Positions 1 to 8,528 of a stretch of 44,303 bases of DNA are shown here, in pieces. This DNA is from QHCA01 sp038237645 (GTDB taxonomy: Bacteria; Actinomycetota; Actinomycetes; Mycobacteriales; QHCA01): contig JBBRYN010000023.1 in NCBI GenBank assembly GCA_038237645.1, positions 1 to 44,303 of the forward strand, given 5' to 3'. A program made the position numbers and the translations under genes. Below the pieces are notes generated by a model that searched no databases, had not been told where the DNA came from, and saw only the letters and a program-made list of their open reading frames with translations. Numbering within the stretch: position 1 is the stretch's first letter; each line of letters starts with the position of its first letter.

Positions 1-538
1 CAGCCCGGTGCAGGTGGGTGTGCTGACCACCTGGGCCGCCGTCACCGCCGGCGGCTACCACACCTGCGCCACGAGAACCGACGGCACCCTGTGGTGCTGG
101 GGCTTCAACAACCGCGGGCAGGTCGGCAACGGCGGTGTGGTCACCCCGCAGAGCAGCCCGGTGCAGGTGGGTGTGCTGACCACCTGGGCCGCCGTCACCG
201 CCGGCGGCTACCACACCTGCGCCACGAGAACCGACGGTACCCTGTGGTGCTGGGGCTACAACGCCTACGGGCAGGTCGGCAACGGCGGTGTGGTCACCCC
301 GCAGACCAGCCCGGTGCAGGTGGGTGTGCTGACCACCTGGGCGACGGTCGTCGGTGGCTTTTACCACACCTGCGCCACCCGTACCGACAACACCCTGTGG
401 TGCTGGGGCGACAACGCATACGGGCAGCTCGGCCTCGGTGACACGACCCAGCGGAACAGCCCCACCCAGATCCCCGGCGCCACCGTCACCGGTGTCTACA
501 GCGGCAGCATGGCAAACCAGACCTTCACCATCGGCTGA
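1..538 (+). CDS. RCC1-repeat protein, C-terminal part (5' end outside window)
   Basis: The reading frame is open from base 2 and ends at TGA 536-538, giving 178 residues with no natural start inside the window. It consists of three 51-residue RCC1-type beta-propeller repeats. Each has the signature YHTCA(T)RTD, a Trp-rich LWCWG, then a GQ(V/L)G turn. A short tail ending in NQTFTIG follows. Proteins of this kind in actinobacteria are usually secreted or surface-attached, but the signal peptide would lie upstream and is not visible. The first two repeats are almost identical at the DNA level and the third diverges. Binding partner and function are unknown. The repeat family is clear; the localisation is inference. 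Confidence 0.8.
   Translation, partial: SPVQVGVLTTWAAVTAGGYHTCATRTDGTLWCWGFNNRGQVGNGGVVTPQSSPVQVGVLTTWAAVTAGGYHTCATRTDGTLWCWGYNAYGQVGNGGVVTPQTSPVQVGVLTTWATVVGGFYHTCATRTDNTLWCWGDNAYGQLGLGDTTQRNSPTQIPGATVTGVYSGSMANQTFTIG
2..460 (+). repeat. Tandem 153-bp coding repeats (RCC1 blades)
   Basis: The unit that begins GTGCAGGTGGGTGTGCTGAC recurs at 8, 161 and 314, a period of exactly 153 bp (51 codons). Units 1 and 2 are nearly identical. Unit 3 matches only to about 342 and then changes. Such young repeats suggest recent duplication or gene conversion, and copy number may vary between strains. Confidence 0.9.
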
Positions 539-551
539 GGGTGTCGCACCT

Positions 552-573
552 GAACACCTTCCTGACGGTGTTC
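552..573 (+). terminator. Candidate terminator hairpin after the RCC1 gene
   Basis: A perfect 7-bp stem (GAACACC / GGTGTTC) with an 8-base loop lies 13 bases after the RCC1 stop codon. There is no U-run, which is common for actinobacterial terminators. The position supports a terminator role. Confidence 0.5.
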
Positions 574-601
574 GTGGTTGCCTGAGCGCGCGCGCTTGAG
601 A

Positions 602-1060
602 TCAGATCTCTGCAGAGAGCACTCTCTGTATGGTCGTCCGGATGATCCGATTCGGATGGTTGACGAGCTGCCGGCCGAGGCCCGGCGGGAGGTCGGCCTC
701 GCGGGCTCCGAAGCCCTCGATCCAGGTGGCCGCGGTCGCCACCACCGTTTGCGGTTTCCACGAAATGCCGGCGCACGATCCGGTCCTCCTCGGGCCGTGC
801 CGCCCTGGTCAGTAGCTCGGGCAGGGCAACGCGGCCAGGCACCTGCTTGCCAATCCAGGCCAGCCGCCGTCTGCGCTCGTGGTCGGTCGTCTCCGAATGC
901 AGCGAGAGTCTCGGGCGGCGGCGGGCCGCACGGCCAGTCGGACTTTCAGGAACTCGCGTCGGCGGCAGCCTCCGCAGAGCTCGGATCCGCCAGTTGTCGG
1001 AGCAGGTCGGCTGGGATCCCAGTATCGCCCACGCAGGTCAGCGGCTGAGGGTGACCGGCG
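602..1060 (-). pseudogene. Possible decayed minus-strand gene
   Basis: The 530 bases between the RCC1 gene and the DUF4855 gene hold no intact gene. On the minus strand three pieces in different frames read like natural protein. The first, near 1038 to 946, gives LTCVGDTGIPADLLRQLAD and resembles a leucine-rich-variant repeat; it ends at a stop. The second, about 945 to 770, includes PELLTRAARPEEDRIVRR. The third runs from about 775 to a stop at 602-604 and includes ATWIEGFGAREADLPP, then GLGRQLVNHPNRIIRTTIQ. Shifting frame twice joins them, which suggests a frameshifted remnant. I do not recognise the family. The whole stretch could also be non-coding. Confidence 0.25.
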
Positions 1061-1069
1061 TCTGGCTAG

Positions 1070-3397
1070 CTAGGCGGCAGAGACCTCGCTGACCATCACC
1101 CAGGAGGTTGCCGCACCCGCGACCGGCCAGTTGACCGTGACGGACGTGGCGGTGGTACGCGTGACCGTCGCGTGGCAACGCATCGCCTCGGTGGTGGCGG
1201 CCACGCAGGACATCGGATGGCGGACACCGTTGACCGAAGCGGTCAGCCCGGACGGGACGAGCACCCCCCAGGTCGGCTTGTTCACGAACCAGGCGTCGAG
1301 CTGGCCGACCGACCGGGCGGCGTCGTAGCGCAGAGTCACTGTGCCGGCGTTGCTGGCTGGGAAGCCGGTGACCAGGAACCTGTTCAGGGCGTCGGCCGCG
1401 TTGCCGTCGGTGAGGCGCAGGCCGTCGTCGGGGTAGTTGGTCGCGGCCACTGCCGGGCTCGGCGGCAGGAGGGGTTTGTACGTCAGAGGCAGGCCCGATC
1501 CGCTGGTTGCGGTCGCCCGCAGCCGCTGCCACATCGACCAGGTCGACACCGTCGACCTGACCACCAGATAGCGCCCTACGGCGGGCCCGGTGCCGGTCCA
1601 GGTGCCGGTCAGGCTGGCGCCCGTTCCATGCACCGCGGTCGGGCCGGACACGGCCAACGGCGTGACGGCACACGGTAGCGGACCTGCGCCGGACGTGGTC
1701 CGCAGCGGGCAGCCGGCCAGCAGCATGGTGACGTGCCGCGGCCAGCCGACGCCGGCGCTGCCGCCGCCTGCGACGAGAAGTGTGGCGGCCTGCAGGCTCT
1801 TCGAGCCGCCGAGGTCGGCGAGCACACCGGCCCGGTCGGGCTCGCCCGACCAGCCGATCGCGTCGCCGGAGGCCCACGATCCCACCGGCGGGGTCGAGGT
1901 ACGAGTGAGCTGGCCCTTGTCGGGATACGCGCCCGCACCCGTGACCGCGGATCCGGACACCTGGTAGCGGGTGCCGGGCAGCGACTGGACGACCGGTAGC
2001 GCGGCCGACCCGGTGACCGCGACGCTCAGCCGGGTCGGCAGGGCCGTGCCCTTCGCCATGGTCAGCCGGAGGCGGGCAGTGCCCGCAGTGCCCGCGGTCA
2101 GCGGGAGCGAGGCTGCTGCCAGCCCCGGCTCCTCGACGTTGGGCGCGAGCACCGCCCAGCCACGGGCGACCCAGACGCCGGCGCTGTTGCGCTGCTCGAC
2201 AACTGCCAGCGCGGTGACGGTGTTGCGGGCGCTGACGGTGACCTGACCGGTCGCCGGCAGCGCGACCCAGGCGATGCCCGTGGAGTCGACTGCGGTAGTG
2301 CTGTCGTAGGCCGCCGTCGCCGACGTTCGCCGGGCGATGATCGCCGCGGCCAATTCCCGCCAGCCCTGCGGCGCGCTGCCCTCGGTGGCGAGCGGTAGCG
2401 GCTGCGTCATGCCGAGGAAGTGCACCCGGATGGCGGCGGGGCTCATCGTACGGTCGGCGACCAGGTATTCACGCAACAGGCCCAGATCGCTGGCATCCAC
2501 TGCGGCTCCGCGTACTTCGAGGGTGAGCCCAGCACCGGCGGCCGTCGCTGCCCGTACGGTCGCGGTCAGCCGGGCCGACGTGGTGTCCCCGCCGTCCTTG
2601 TAGCTGTAGAACGCGTAGTTGGGCTGCCAGGACATCGCGTCGAAACCGAGGGACGCCCATTGTGCGGCCATCGGGGCGTTGTAGTAGGGCACCCACAGGG
2701 TGCGCAGGCCCTGCGAACGGATCGCGGAGGTCGCGCTGGCGACCACCTGGCTGTCGCCGTTGCCGAGGTCCTCGCGCATCCAGTACGTCCCCCACAGGGT
2801 GAGCCCGGCAGCGGCGGCGCCACTGGCCACCCAGCGCTGCCTGGCGACGGTGACGAAGTCGGCGATCGCCTGGCTGCGCCCGGCGGCCGTACCGAAGCTG
2901 ACCACCCGGCCGGTCGGCGTACGGAAGGACCCGTTGGTGAGGTCCGGCCAGGGCAGGCCGAGCACCACCTTGGTGTCGAGTCGCCTGGTGGTCCTGGCCG
3001 CGGCGACGAGGTTGACGAGGGCGCCTCTGCTGCCGTCGGCGGTGGCGTAGGTGTCGAGCAGCGCCTGCCAGTCACTGGCGTAGCTGGGACCGTATTCGTA
3101 TCGAGCGCCTGACGGGGCGCTCTGGTCGTTGACGATCACGGTGTCGTAGACCGCTGCCTGACCGGGGTCGCCGCCCACTCGCAGGTATCGGCCCAGGTCG
3201 GCTGCGGTGGTCGGCCCGTCCGTGTAGACCAGAGCGGCGTCGCGCCAGCCGACGGCAGCCGCCGTCGAGCTCGCCGCCGTGGCGGCCCCGGCAGCCGTGG
3301 ACGGCCCGAGGGCCGGCACTAGGGCGGTAGCGGTGACGATGGCCAGGAGGGCCGCGATCCGGGCGAACGGGCTCTTGTTGGTCACAGGGGATCGCAT
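1070..3397 (-). CDS. Secreted DUF4855 domain protein with two discoidin-like modules
   Basis: The 775-residue protein begins with an Arg/Lys-bearing N-terminus and a hydrophobic stretch (about residues 10-38) ending in Ala-rich sequence, a Sec signal peptide. Residues about 50-340 resemble DUF4855, with the features LGLPWPD, a TYWMREDLG motif, VPYYNA and GFDAMSWQPN. These suggest a TIM-barrel glycosidase-like fold, but no activity is established here. Two beta-sandwich regions follow, near 480-610 and 640-770. Both contain W-x-G-D or LTDG-type strands like discoidin (F5/8C) carbohydrate-binding modules. The start is uncertain: the ATG at 3397 or a GTG at 3385. The gene is divergent from thrS and is probably a cell-surface polysaccharide-acting enzyme. 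Confidence 0.7.
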   Translation of the reverse strand: MRSPVTNKSPFARIAALLAIVTATALVPALGPSTAAGAATAASSTAAAVGWRDAALVYTDGPTTAADLGRYLRVGGDPGQAAVYDTVIVNDQSAPSGARYEYGPSYASDWQALLDTYATADGSRGALVNLVAAARTTRRLDTKVVLGLPWPDLTNGSFRTPTGRVVSFGTAAGRSQAIADFVTVARQRWVASGAAAAGLTLWGTYWMREDLGNGDSQVVASATSAIRSQGLRTLWVPYYNAPMAAQWASLGFDAMSWQPNYAFYSYKDGGDTTSARLTATVRAATAAGAGLTLEVRGAAVDASDLGLLREYLVADRTMSPAAIRVHFLGMTQPLPLATEGSAPQGWRELAAAIIARRTSATAAYDSTTAVDSTGIAWVALPATGQVTVSARNTVTALAVVEQRNSAGVWVARGWAVLAPNVEEPGLAAASLPLTAGTAGTARLRLTMAKGTALPTRLSVAVTGSAALPVVQSLPGTRYQVSGSAVTGAGAYPDKGQLTRTSTPPVGSWASGDAIGWSGEPDRAGVLADLGGSKSLQAATLLVAGGGSAGVGWPRHVTMLLAGCPLRTTSGAGPLPCAVTPLAVSGPTAVHGTGASLTGTWTGTGPAVGRYLVVRSTVSTWSMWQRLRATATSGSGLPLTYKPLLPPSPAVAATNYPDDGLRLTDGNAADALNRFLVTGFPASNAGTVTLRYDAARSVGQLDAWFVNKPTWGVLVPSGLTASVNGVRHPMSCVAATTEAMRCHATVTRTTATSVTVNWPVAGAATSWVMVSEVSAA

Positions 3398-3479
3398 CGG
3401 CGTCGATGCGGGGCACCTGTAGAAAGCGGCGGTCCCACGGGGCTCGGAAAAGCCTGCGATGCCGGTCGGCCCTGCTCGA

Positions 3480-3485
3480 TAGCAT
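3480..3485 (+). promoter_or_regulatory. Candidate -10 box for thrS
   Basis: TAGCAT fits the actinobacterial TANNNT -10 pattern. It lies 35 bases before the thrS GTG, leaving room for the AAGGAG ribosome binding site at 3510-3515. No convincing -35 element is seen. Confidence 0.45.
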
Positions 3486-3520
3486 CACAAGATCCGTCGT
3501 TCCTGCCTGAAGGAGCATCC

Positions 3521-5488
3521 GTGAGCCCCGTGTCGCCTTCGCCCGTCCGCACCGCCGTCCTGGTGCCGACCGGCACGACGGCCCGCGAAGCGCTCGCGGC
3601 GGCCGGTGTCGCCGACGCGGTCGTCGTACGTGACAGCGGCGGGGCATTGCGGGATCTCGACTGGGCGTCCGACGCCGACACCGATGTGGTGCCGGTGCCG
3701 GTCGACAGCGACGACGGCCGGGCCGTGCTCCGGCACTCGACCGCGCACGTCATGGCGCAGGCGGTTCAGGAGCTCTATCCGGGCGCCAAGCTGGGCATCG
3801 GGCCGCCGATCGACAACGGTTTCTACTACGACTTCGACGTGCCCGAGCCGTTCCATCCCGACGATCTCAAGCGCATCGAAAAGCGGATGCAGGAGATCGT
3901 CAAGGAGGGCCAGCGCTTTGCCCGCCGCGAGATCAGCGCGCCCGATGCGCGCACCGAGTTGGCCGGCGAGCCCTACAAGCTCGAGCTGATCGACCTCAAG
4001 GGAGCGGCCGGCGAGGACGCCGCGATGGAGGTCGGCGCCGGCCAGTTGACCATGTACGACAACTTCCACCGCGACGGCTCACCGGCCTGGACCGACCTCT
4101 GCCGGGGCCCGCACCTGCCGAGCACCAGGGACATCCCGGCGTTCAAGCTGATGCGGGTCGCGGCGGCTTACTGGCGGGGGAGTGAGCAAAACCCGCAGCT
4201 GCAGCGGATCTACGGCACCGCGTGGGAGTCCCGCGACGCGCTCAAGGTCTACCTGAGCCGGCTGGCCGAGGCCGAGCGGCGCGACCACCGACGCCTCGGC
4301 GCCGAGCTGGACCTCTACTCGTTCCCCGACGAGATCGGCTCCGGCCTGCCGGTGTTCCACCCCAAGGGCGGCGTGATCAAGCGGGAGATGGAGGACTACG
4401 TCCGGGCACGGCACCTGGCGGAGGGTTTCCAGTACGTCGGCACCCCGCACATCGCCAAGCAGGGGTTGTTCGAGACCTCCGGGCACCTGCCCTACTACGC
4501 CGACACGATGTTCCCGCCGATGGAGATGGAGGGGAGCAACTACTACCTCAAGGCGATGAACTGCCCGATGCACAACCTGATCTACAAATCACGCGGGCGG
4601 TCCTATCGCGAGCTGCCGCTGCGGTTGTTCGAGTTCGGGGCGGTCTACCGCTTCGAGAAGTCCGGCGTGGTGCACGGGCTCACCCGGGTGCGCGGGCTGA
4701 CCATGGACGACTCGCACTCCTACGTCATGCCGGAGCAGGCGCCGGCCGAGATCGAGCACCTGCTGTCCTTCGTCCTCGGGCTGCTCAAGGACTTCGGGCT
4801 CGACGACTTCTATCTCGAGTTGTCGACCCGCGACGCCAGGTCCGACAAGTTCGTCGGCAGCGACGAGCAGTGGGCGGAGGCGACCCAGATCCTCGAGGAC
4901 GCTGCGTCCGGGACCGGCCTCGAGCTGGTGCCCGACCCGGGCGGCGCGGCCTTCTACGGGCCCAAGATCTCGGTGCAGGCGCACGACGCGATCGGCCGCA
5001 CCTGGCAGATGTCGACGATCCAGTACGACTTCAACCAGCCGGCCGGCTTCGGGCTGGAGTACCAGGCCGCCGACGGGTCGCGGCAGCAACCGGTGATGAT
5101 CCACTCGGCCAAGTTCGGCTCGATCGAGCGCTTCCTCGGCGTACTCGTGGAGCACTACGCCGGCGCCTTTCCGCCGTGGCTGTCTCCGGTGCAGGTCGTT
5201 GGCATCCCGATCACCGACGACCACGTGCCTTATTTGCAGGACGTGGCCGGCCGATTGCGGGGCAAGGGCATCCGGGTCGAGGTCGACAGTTCCGATGACC
5301 GGATGCAGAAGAAGATCCGCAACGCCCAGAAGCAGAAGGTGCCCTACATGTTGCTCGCCGGTGACGACGACGTCGCCAAGGGAGCCGTGTCCTTTCGCTA
5401 CCGCGACGGGACGCAGAACAACGGCGTGCCCGTCGAGGAGGCGGTCGCCGCGATCGTGCGCGCGGTCGCCGAGCGAAAGCCGGCATGA
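3521..5488 (+). CDS. thrS: Threonyl-tRNA synthetase
   Basis: The 655-residue protein charges tRNA-Thr in the cytoplasm. The domain order is complete. A TGS domain covers about residues 8-66. The second additional (editing) domain has HSTAH at 72-76 and CRGPH at 194-198, the zinc-type HxxxH/CxxxH ligands. A class II catalytic core has the active-site zinc Cys348 (AMNCPMH) and the RGLTMDDSH motif ending at His399. A C-terminal anticodon-binding domain follows. The GTG start is supported by AAGGAG ending 5 bases upstream. The stop overlaps the HIT gene by 4 bases (ATGA), so the two are probably cotranscribed. No T-box leader is visible in the short upstream region. Confidence 0.97.
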   Translation: MSPVSPSPVRTAVLVPTGTTAREALAAAGVADAVVVRDSGGALRDLDWASDADTDVVPVPVDSDDGRAVLRHSTAHVMAQAVQELYPGAKLGIGPPIDNGFYYDFDVPEPFHPDDLKRIEKRMQEIVKEGQRFARREISAPDARTELAGEPYKLELIDLKGAAGEDAAMEVGAGQLTMYDNFHRDGSPAWTDLCRGPHLPSTRDIPAFKLMRVAAAYWRGSEQNPQLQRIYGTAWESRDALKVYLSRLAEAERRDHRRLGAELDLYSFPDEIGSGLPVFHPKGGVIKREMEDYVRARHLAEGFQYVGTPHIAKQGLFETSGHLPYYADTMFPPMEMEGSNYYLKAMNCPMHNLIYKSRGRSYRELPLRLFEFGAVYRFEKSGVVHGLTRVRGLTMDDSHSYVMPEQAPAEIEHLLSFVLGLLKDFGLDDFYLELSTRDARSDKFVGSDEQWAEATQILEDAASGTGLELVPDPGGAAFYGPKISVQAHDAIGRTWQMSTIQYDFNQPAGFGLEYQAADGSRQQPVMIHSAKFGSIERFLGVLVEHYAGAFPPWLSPVQVVGIPITDDHVPYLQDVAGRLRGKGIRVEVDSSDDRMQKKIRNAQKQKVPYMLLAGDDDVAKGAVSFRYRDGTQNNGVPVEEAVAAIVRAVAERKPA

Positions 5489-6039
5489 CCGAGGGGCCCC
5501 GGATCACCGAGCAGGAGGGCGTCGGTGATCCGGACGGCTTCCAGCGGCTCTGGACGCCGCATCGGATGGCCTACATCAGGGGCGAGGGCAAGCCGTCGGG
5601 TCCGGCCGCCGGGCAGGAGTGCCCCTTCTGCCGGATGCCGAAGCTGCCCGACTCCGAGGGGCTGGTCGTGGCCAGGGGGGAGCGGGCCTTCGTGGTGCTC
5701 AACCTCTATCCGTACAACGGCGGTCACCTGATGGTGTGTCCGTACCGGCATGTCGCGGACTATCCCGACCTCACCGTGGAGGAGACAGCGGAGACGGCAG
5801 AATTGACCAAGCACGCGGTCAGCGCGCTACGGGTGGCCGCGAACGCCGAGGGGTTCAACATCGGGATCAACCAGGGCAGCGTGGCCGGCGCGGGGATCGC
5901 CGCCCACCTGCACCAGCACGTGGTGCCGCGATGGGGCGGCGACACCAACTTCATGCCCGTCGTCGGGCATACCAAAGTGTTGCCGCAACTGCTCCGGGAC
6001 ACCCGGGAGATGCTCGCCGCGGCCTGGCCGAAGGGCTGA
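5485..6039 (+). CDS. HIT-family nucleotide hydrolase/phosphorylase (Ap4A-type)
   Basis: The 184-residue protein has the histidine triad HLHQHVV near residue 138, the nucleotidyl-transfer site of the HIT superfamily. An N-terminal CPFC pair (about residues 47-50) probably binds metal. The mycobacterial gene in the same position, Rv2613c, is a diadenosine tetraphosphate phosphorylase, so breakdown of Ap4A, a by-product of aminoacyl-tRNA synthetases, is the likely role. It overlaps thrS by 4 bases and is followed by the convergent EF-G2 gene. The family call is firm; the Ap4A substrate is inferred from synteny. Confidence 0.85.
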   Translation: MTEGPRITEQEGVGDPDGFQRLWTPHRMAYIRGEGKPSGPAAGQECPFCRMPKLPDSEGLVVARGERAFVVLNLYPYNGGHLMVCPYRHVADYPDLTVEETAETAELTKHAVSALRVAANAEGFNIGINQGSVAGAGIAAHLHQHVVPRWGGDTNFMPVVGHTKVLPQLLRDTREMLAAAWPKG

Positions 6040-6067
6040 CCCGCCCCCGCCGTCCCGGCGTACTTCG

Positions 6068-6124
6068 TGATCGTGCAGGTTTGGTGGGCTTGTCGAAGTG
6101 TCGGCCTCCAGGCGTGCATGATCA
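6068..6124. terminator. Imperfect inverted repeat between convergent genes
   Basis: TGATCGTGCA at 6068-6077 pairs with TGCATGATCA at 6115-6124 (9 of 10 positions, the odd one a G-U pair), with a 37-base loop. It lies between the ends of the HIT and EF-G2 genes and could act as a bidirectional terminator. It could equally be a copy of a chromosomal repetitive element. Confidence 0.4.
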
Positions 6125-6156
6125 GCGCAATGGGCGGGCAGGCGGGCGGAATCCGG

Positions 6157-8325
6157 TCAGCTCGCCTTGTCCTTTTCCTTCAGCAAGTTCTGCGCGATGT
6201 GGTCGGGCATCGGGTCGTAGCGTAGGAAGTTGCGCTTGAAGGTGCCCGTACCCGAGGTGATCGAGCGCAGGTCGACGGCATAGCGCACCAACTCGGTCTC
6301 CGGCACCTCGGCGCGGATGACCGTGCGTTCGCCCTCGGCCGGCTCGGTGCCCGAGACGCGTCCCCGCCGGCCGGACAGGTCGCTCATCGCCGCGCCGACG
6401 TAGCCGTCGGGCACGGTGACCCACACTTCGTGTACCGGCTCGAGGAGCGACACCGTGCCCTTGGCGGACGCCTCGCGCAGCGCCAGTGCACCCGCCATCT
6501 GGAAGGCCGCATCCGAGGAGTCGACCGAGTGCGCCTTGCCGTCGACCAGGGTCACCCGGAAGTCGACCAGCGGATAACCGGCCAGCACGCCGCGCTCCAT
6601 CTGGGTGCGGATGCCCTTCTCCACCGAGGGGATGAACTGGCTCGGCACTGCCCCGCCCACCACCTTGTCGACGAACTCGAAGCCGGCGCCGGCCTCGAGC
6701 GGCTCGACCTCGATGTCGCAGATGGCGTACTGGCCGTGGCCGCCGGACTGCTTCACGTGCCGGCCCTTGGCCGTGGCGGGTCCGGCGAAGGTCTCCCGCA
6801 GGGGTACCCGGACCGGCACGGTGTCGAGCTCAACCCCGGACGAGCGCAGCCGGTCGAGGACGACGTCGGCGTGGGCCTCGCCCATGCACCACAGCACGAG
6901 CTGGTGGGTCTCGGGGTTGCGCTCCAGGAGCAACGTCGGGTCGCCGGCCACCAGCCGGGCCAGCCCCTTGGCCATGGCGTCCTCGTCGCTGCGGGTGCGG
7001 GCCTGCACGGCTACCGGCAGCAGCGGCTCTGGCATCTCCCAGGGCGAAACGAGCAGTGGGCGATCCTTGCCCGAGATCGTGTCGCCGGTCTCGGCCGAGC
7101 TCAGTTTCGTCGCGGCACAGAGGTCGCCGGCGACGCAGAGGCCGATCGGCCGGAGGTTGGATCCGAGCGGGGAGTAGAGGTGGGTCAGGCGCTCGTCGGC
7201 GTCGTGGTCGGAGTGACCGCGCTCGGCCATCCCGTGCCCGGAGATATGGACCTGGGTGTCGGGCCGCAGCGTGCCGGAGAAGACCCGGATCAGGGAGACC
7301 CGGCCGACGTACGCGTCGATGGTGGTCTTGACGACCTCGGCGACGATCGGACCGTCCGGGTCGCAGGACATGGGCTCCTGGGGGTCACCGGCCAACGACA
7401 TCACCGGCGGCAGGGGGTGCTCCAGGGGCGACGGGAATGCGGAGGTGAGGACCTCCAAGAGCTCGGCCAGGCCGATCCGGGTGAAGGCGCTCACGCCCAG
7501 AACGGGGTAGAACGTGCCGCGGGCCACCGCCTTCTCGAGGTCGTCGACGAGCACCTTGAGCTCGATGTCCTCACCATCGAGGTAGCGATCCATCAGGGTT
7601 TCGTCCTCGGACTCGGCGATGATCCCCTCGATCAGGCGGTTACGGGCCTCCTCGATCAGGGGCAGGTGCTCGGAGTCGGGCGGCCGTTCGGTCGGCGGGT
7701 AGGCCCCTCCGCTGTAGTCGTACACCGACCGGGTCAACAGCCCGATCAATCCGCCGACGGTCTCCTCGTCGGTGTGCATCGGGAGGTACAGCGGAAGGAC
7801 GTTGTCCCCGAACACCCGCTGGCAGCGTGCCACCGCCTCGTCGAAATCGGCCCTGGGCTGGTCGAGCTTGGTGACCACCACGGCGCGCGGCAGACCGACC
7901 CGGGCGCACTCCTCCCAGAGCGACACGGTGGCGGCATCCACGCCGTCGACGGCGGACACGACGAACAGGGCGGCGTCGGCGGCGCGCAGGCCGGCGCGCA
8001 ACTCGCCGACGAAGTCTGCGTAACCGGGGCTGTCCAGCAGGTTGACCTTGACCCCCAGGTGTTCGAGCGGGGCAAGCGCCAGCGTCACGGACCGCTGCTG
8101 CCGGTGCTCGGCGGGGTCGGAGTCGCAGACGGTCGTGCCGTCGGGCACCCGGCCGGCCCGCGGGATCGTGCCGGTCGCGGCGAGCAGCGCGTCGGCCAGC
8201 GAGGTCTTGCCGGCCCCGGAATGCCCGACCAGGACGATGTTGCGCACCTGGTCCGGCCTTTCTACAGCGACCACATCACCGGAGAGCGCACCCTGGCCTC
8301 TCCCGGTCCCCTTGTCACCTGCCAT
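6157..8325 (-). CDS. Elongation factor G-like GTPase (EF-G2 family)
   Basis: The 722-residue protein has the EF-G layout. Its GTPase domain carries the P-loop GHSGAGKT (34-41), the G3 box DSPG (98-101) and the G4 box TKLD (152-155) in place of the usual NKxD. Domains II to V follow. Actinobacterial EF-G2 paralogues are known to bind GTP, but the mycobacterial one lacks normal ribosome-stimulated GTPase and does not replace EF-G, so this is unlikely to be the housekeeping translocase. The ATG at 8325 was chosen because GGAGGT precedes it by 8 bases. The frame stays open 61 codons further upstream, but that part looks non-coding. It lies on the opposite strand to all its neighbours. Confidence 0.88.
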   Translation of the reverse strand: MAGDKGTGRGQGALSGDVVAVERPDQVRNIVLVGHSGAGKTSLADALLAATGTIPRAGRVPDGTTVCDSDPAEHRQQRSVTLALAPLEHLGVKVNLLDSPGYADFVGELRAGLRAADAALFVVSAVDGVDAATVSLWEECARVGLPRAVVVTKLDQPRADFDEAVARCQRVFGDNVLPLYLPMHTDEETVGGLIGLLTRSVYDYSGGAYPPTERPPDSEHLPLIEEARNRLIEGIIAESEDETLMDRYLDGEDIELKVLVDDLEKAVARGTFYPVLGVSAFTRIGLAELLEVLTSAFPSPLEHPLPPVMSLAGDPQEPMSCDPDGPIVAEVVKTTIDAYVGRVSLIRVFSGTLRPDTQVHISGHGMAERGHSDHDADERLTHLYSPLGSNLRPIGLCVAGDLCAATKLSSAETGDTISGKDRPLLVSPWEMPEPLLPVAVQARTRSDEDAMAKGLARLVAGDPTLLLERNPETHQLVLWCMGEAHADVVLDRLRSSGVELDTVPVRVPLRETFAGPATAKGRHVKQSGGHGQYAICDIEVEPLEAGAGFEFVDKVVGGAVPSQFIPSVEKGIRTQMERGVLAGYPLVDFRVTLVDGKAHSVDSSDAAFQMAGALALREASAKGTVSLLEPVHEVWVTVPDGYVGAAMSDLSGRRGRVSGTEPAEGERTVIRAEVPETELVRYAVDLRSITSGTGTFKRNFLRYDPMPDHIAQNLLKEKDKAS

Positions 8326-8336
8326 CTCCAAGCACC

Positions 8337-8364
8337 TCCATAGTCCGGCCAGCACCGTGGTCAA
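8337..8364 (-). promoter_or_regulatory. Candidate promoter of the EF-G2 gene
   Basis: On the minus strand TTGACC (8359-8364) and TATGGA (8337-8342) are 16 bases apart, close to a vegetative -35/-10 pair. The -10 overlaps the GGAGGT ribosome binding site, so if it is used the transcript would be almost leaderless. One of the two readings must be wrong. Confidence 0.3.
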
Positions 8365-8493
8365 GACAGCAACGCAGTCGGTCGGCGCCGCAGCGAGCCG
8401 GCACCGAGTCGCGTTCGCAGTCGATCCCGTGATTCGACACCCGAGCCGGTGCGCCGGACAAGGGTTGTGGGGAGGTGGCCGGGCTCGGTCCAC

Positions 8494-8499
8494 TAGCGT
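8494..8499 (+). promoter_or_regulatory. Candidate -10 box for the pgsA-pimA cassette
   Basis: TAGCGT lies 30 bases before the pgsA ATG, upstream of the GAGGGGA ribosome binding site at 8511-8517. It sits in the 203-base divergent gap between the EF-G2 gene and pgsA. No good -35 is seen. Confidence 0.4.
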
Positions 8500-8528
8500 T
8501 GAGCACAACTGAGGGGAAACGGACGCTC

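Noticed and set aside
578..1048. 156-codon plus-strand frame between the RCC1 and DUF4855 genes
   Set aside because: Arg/Ala/Pro-rich with no motif and no ribosome binding site; the minus-strand pieces look more protein-like.
3398..3520. T-box leader before thrS
   Set aside because: The gap is only 123 bases and shows neither the T-box sequence nor a terminator/antiterminator pair.
6430..8343. 637-codon plus-strand frame opposite the EF-G2 gene
   Set aside because: It is antisense to a protein with complete GTPase motifs and shows Gly/Arg/Gln/Asp-rich composition typical of GC-driven shadow frames.
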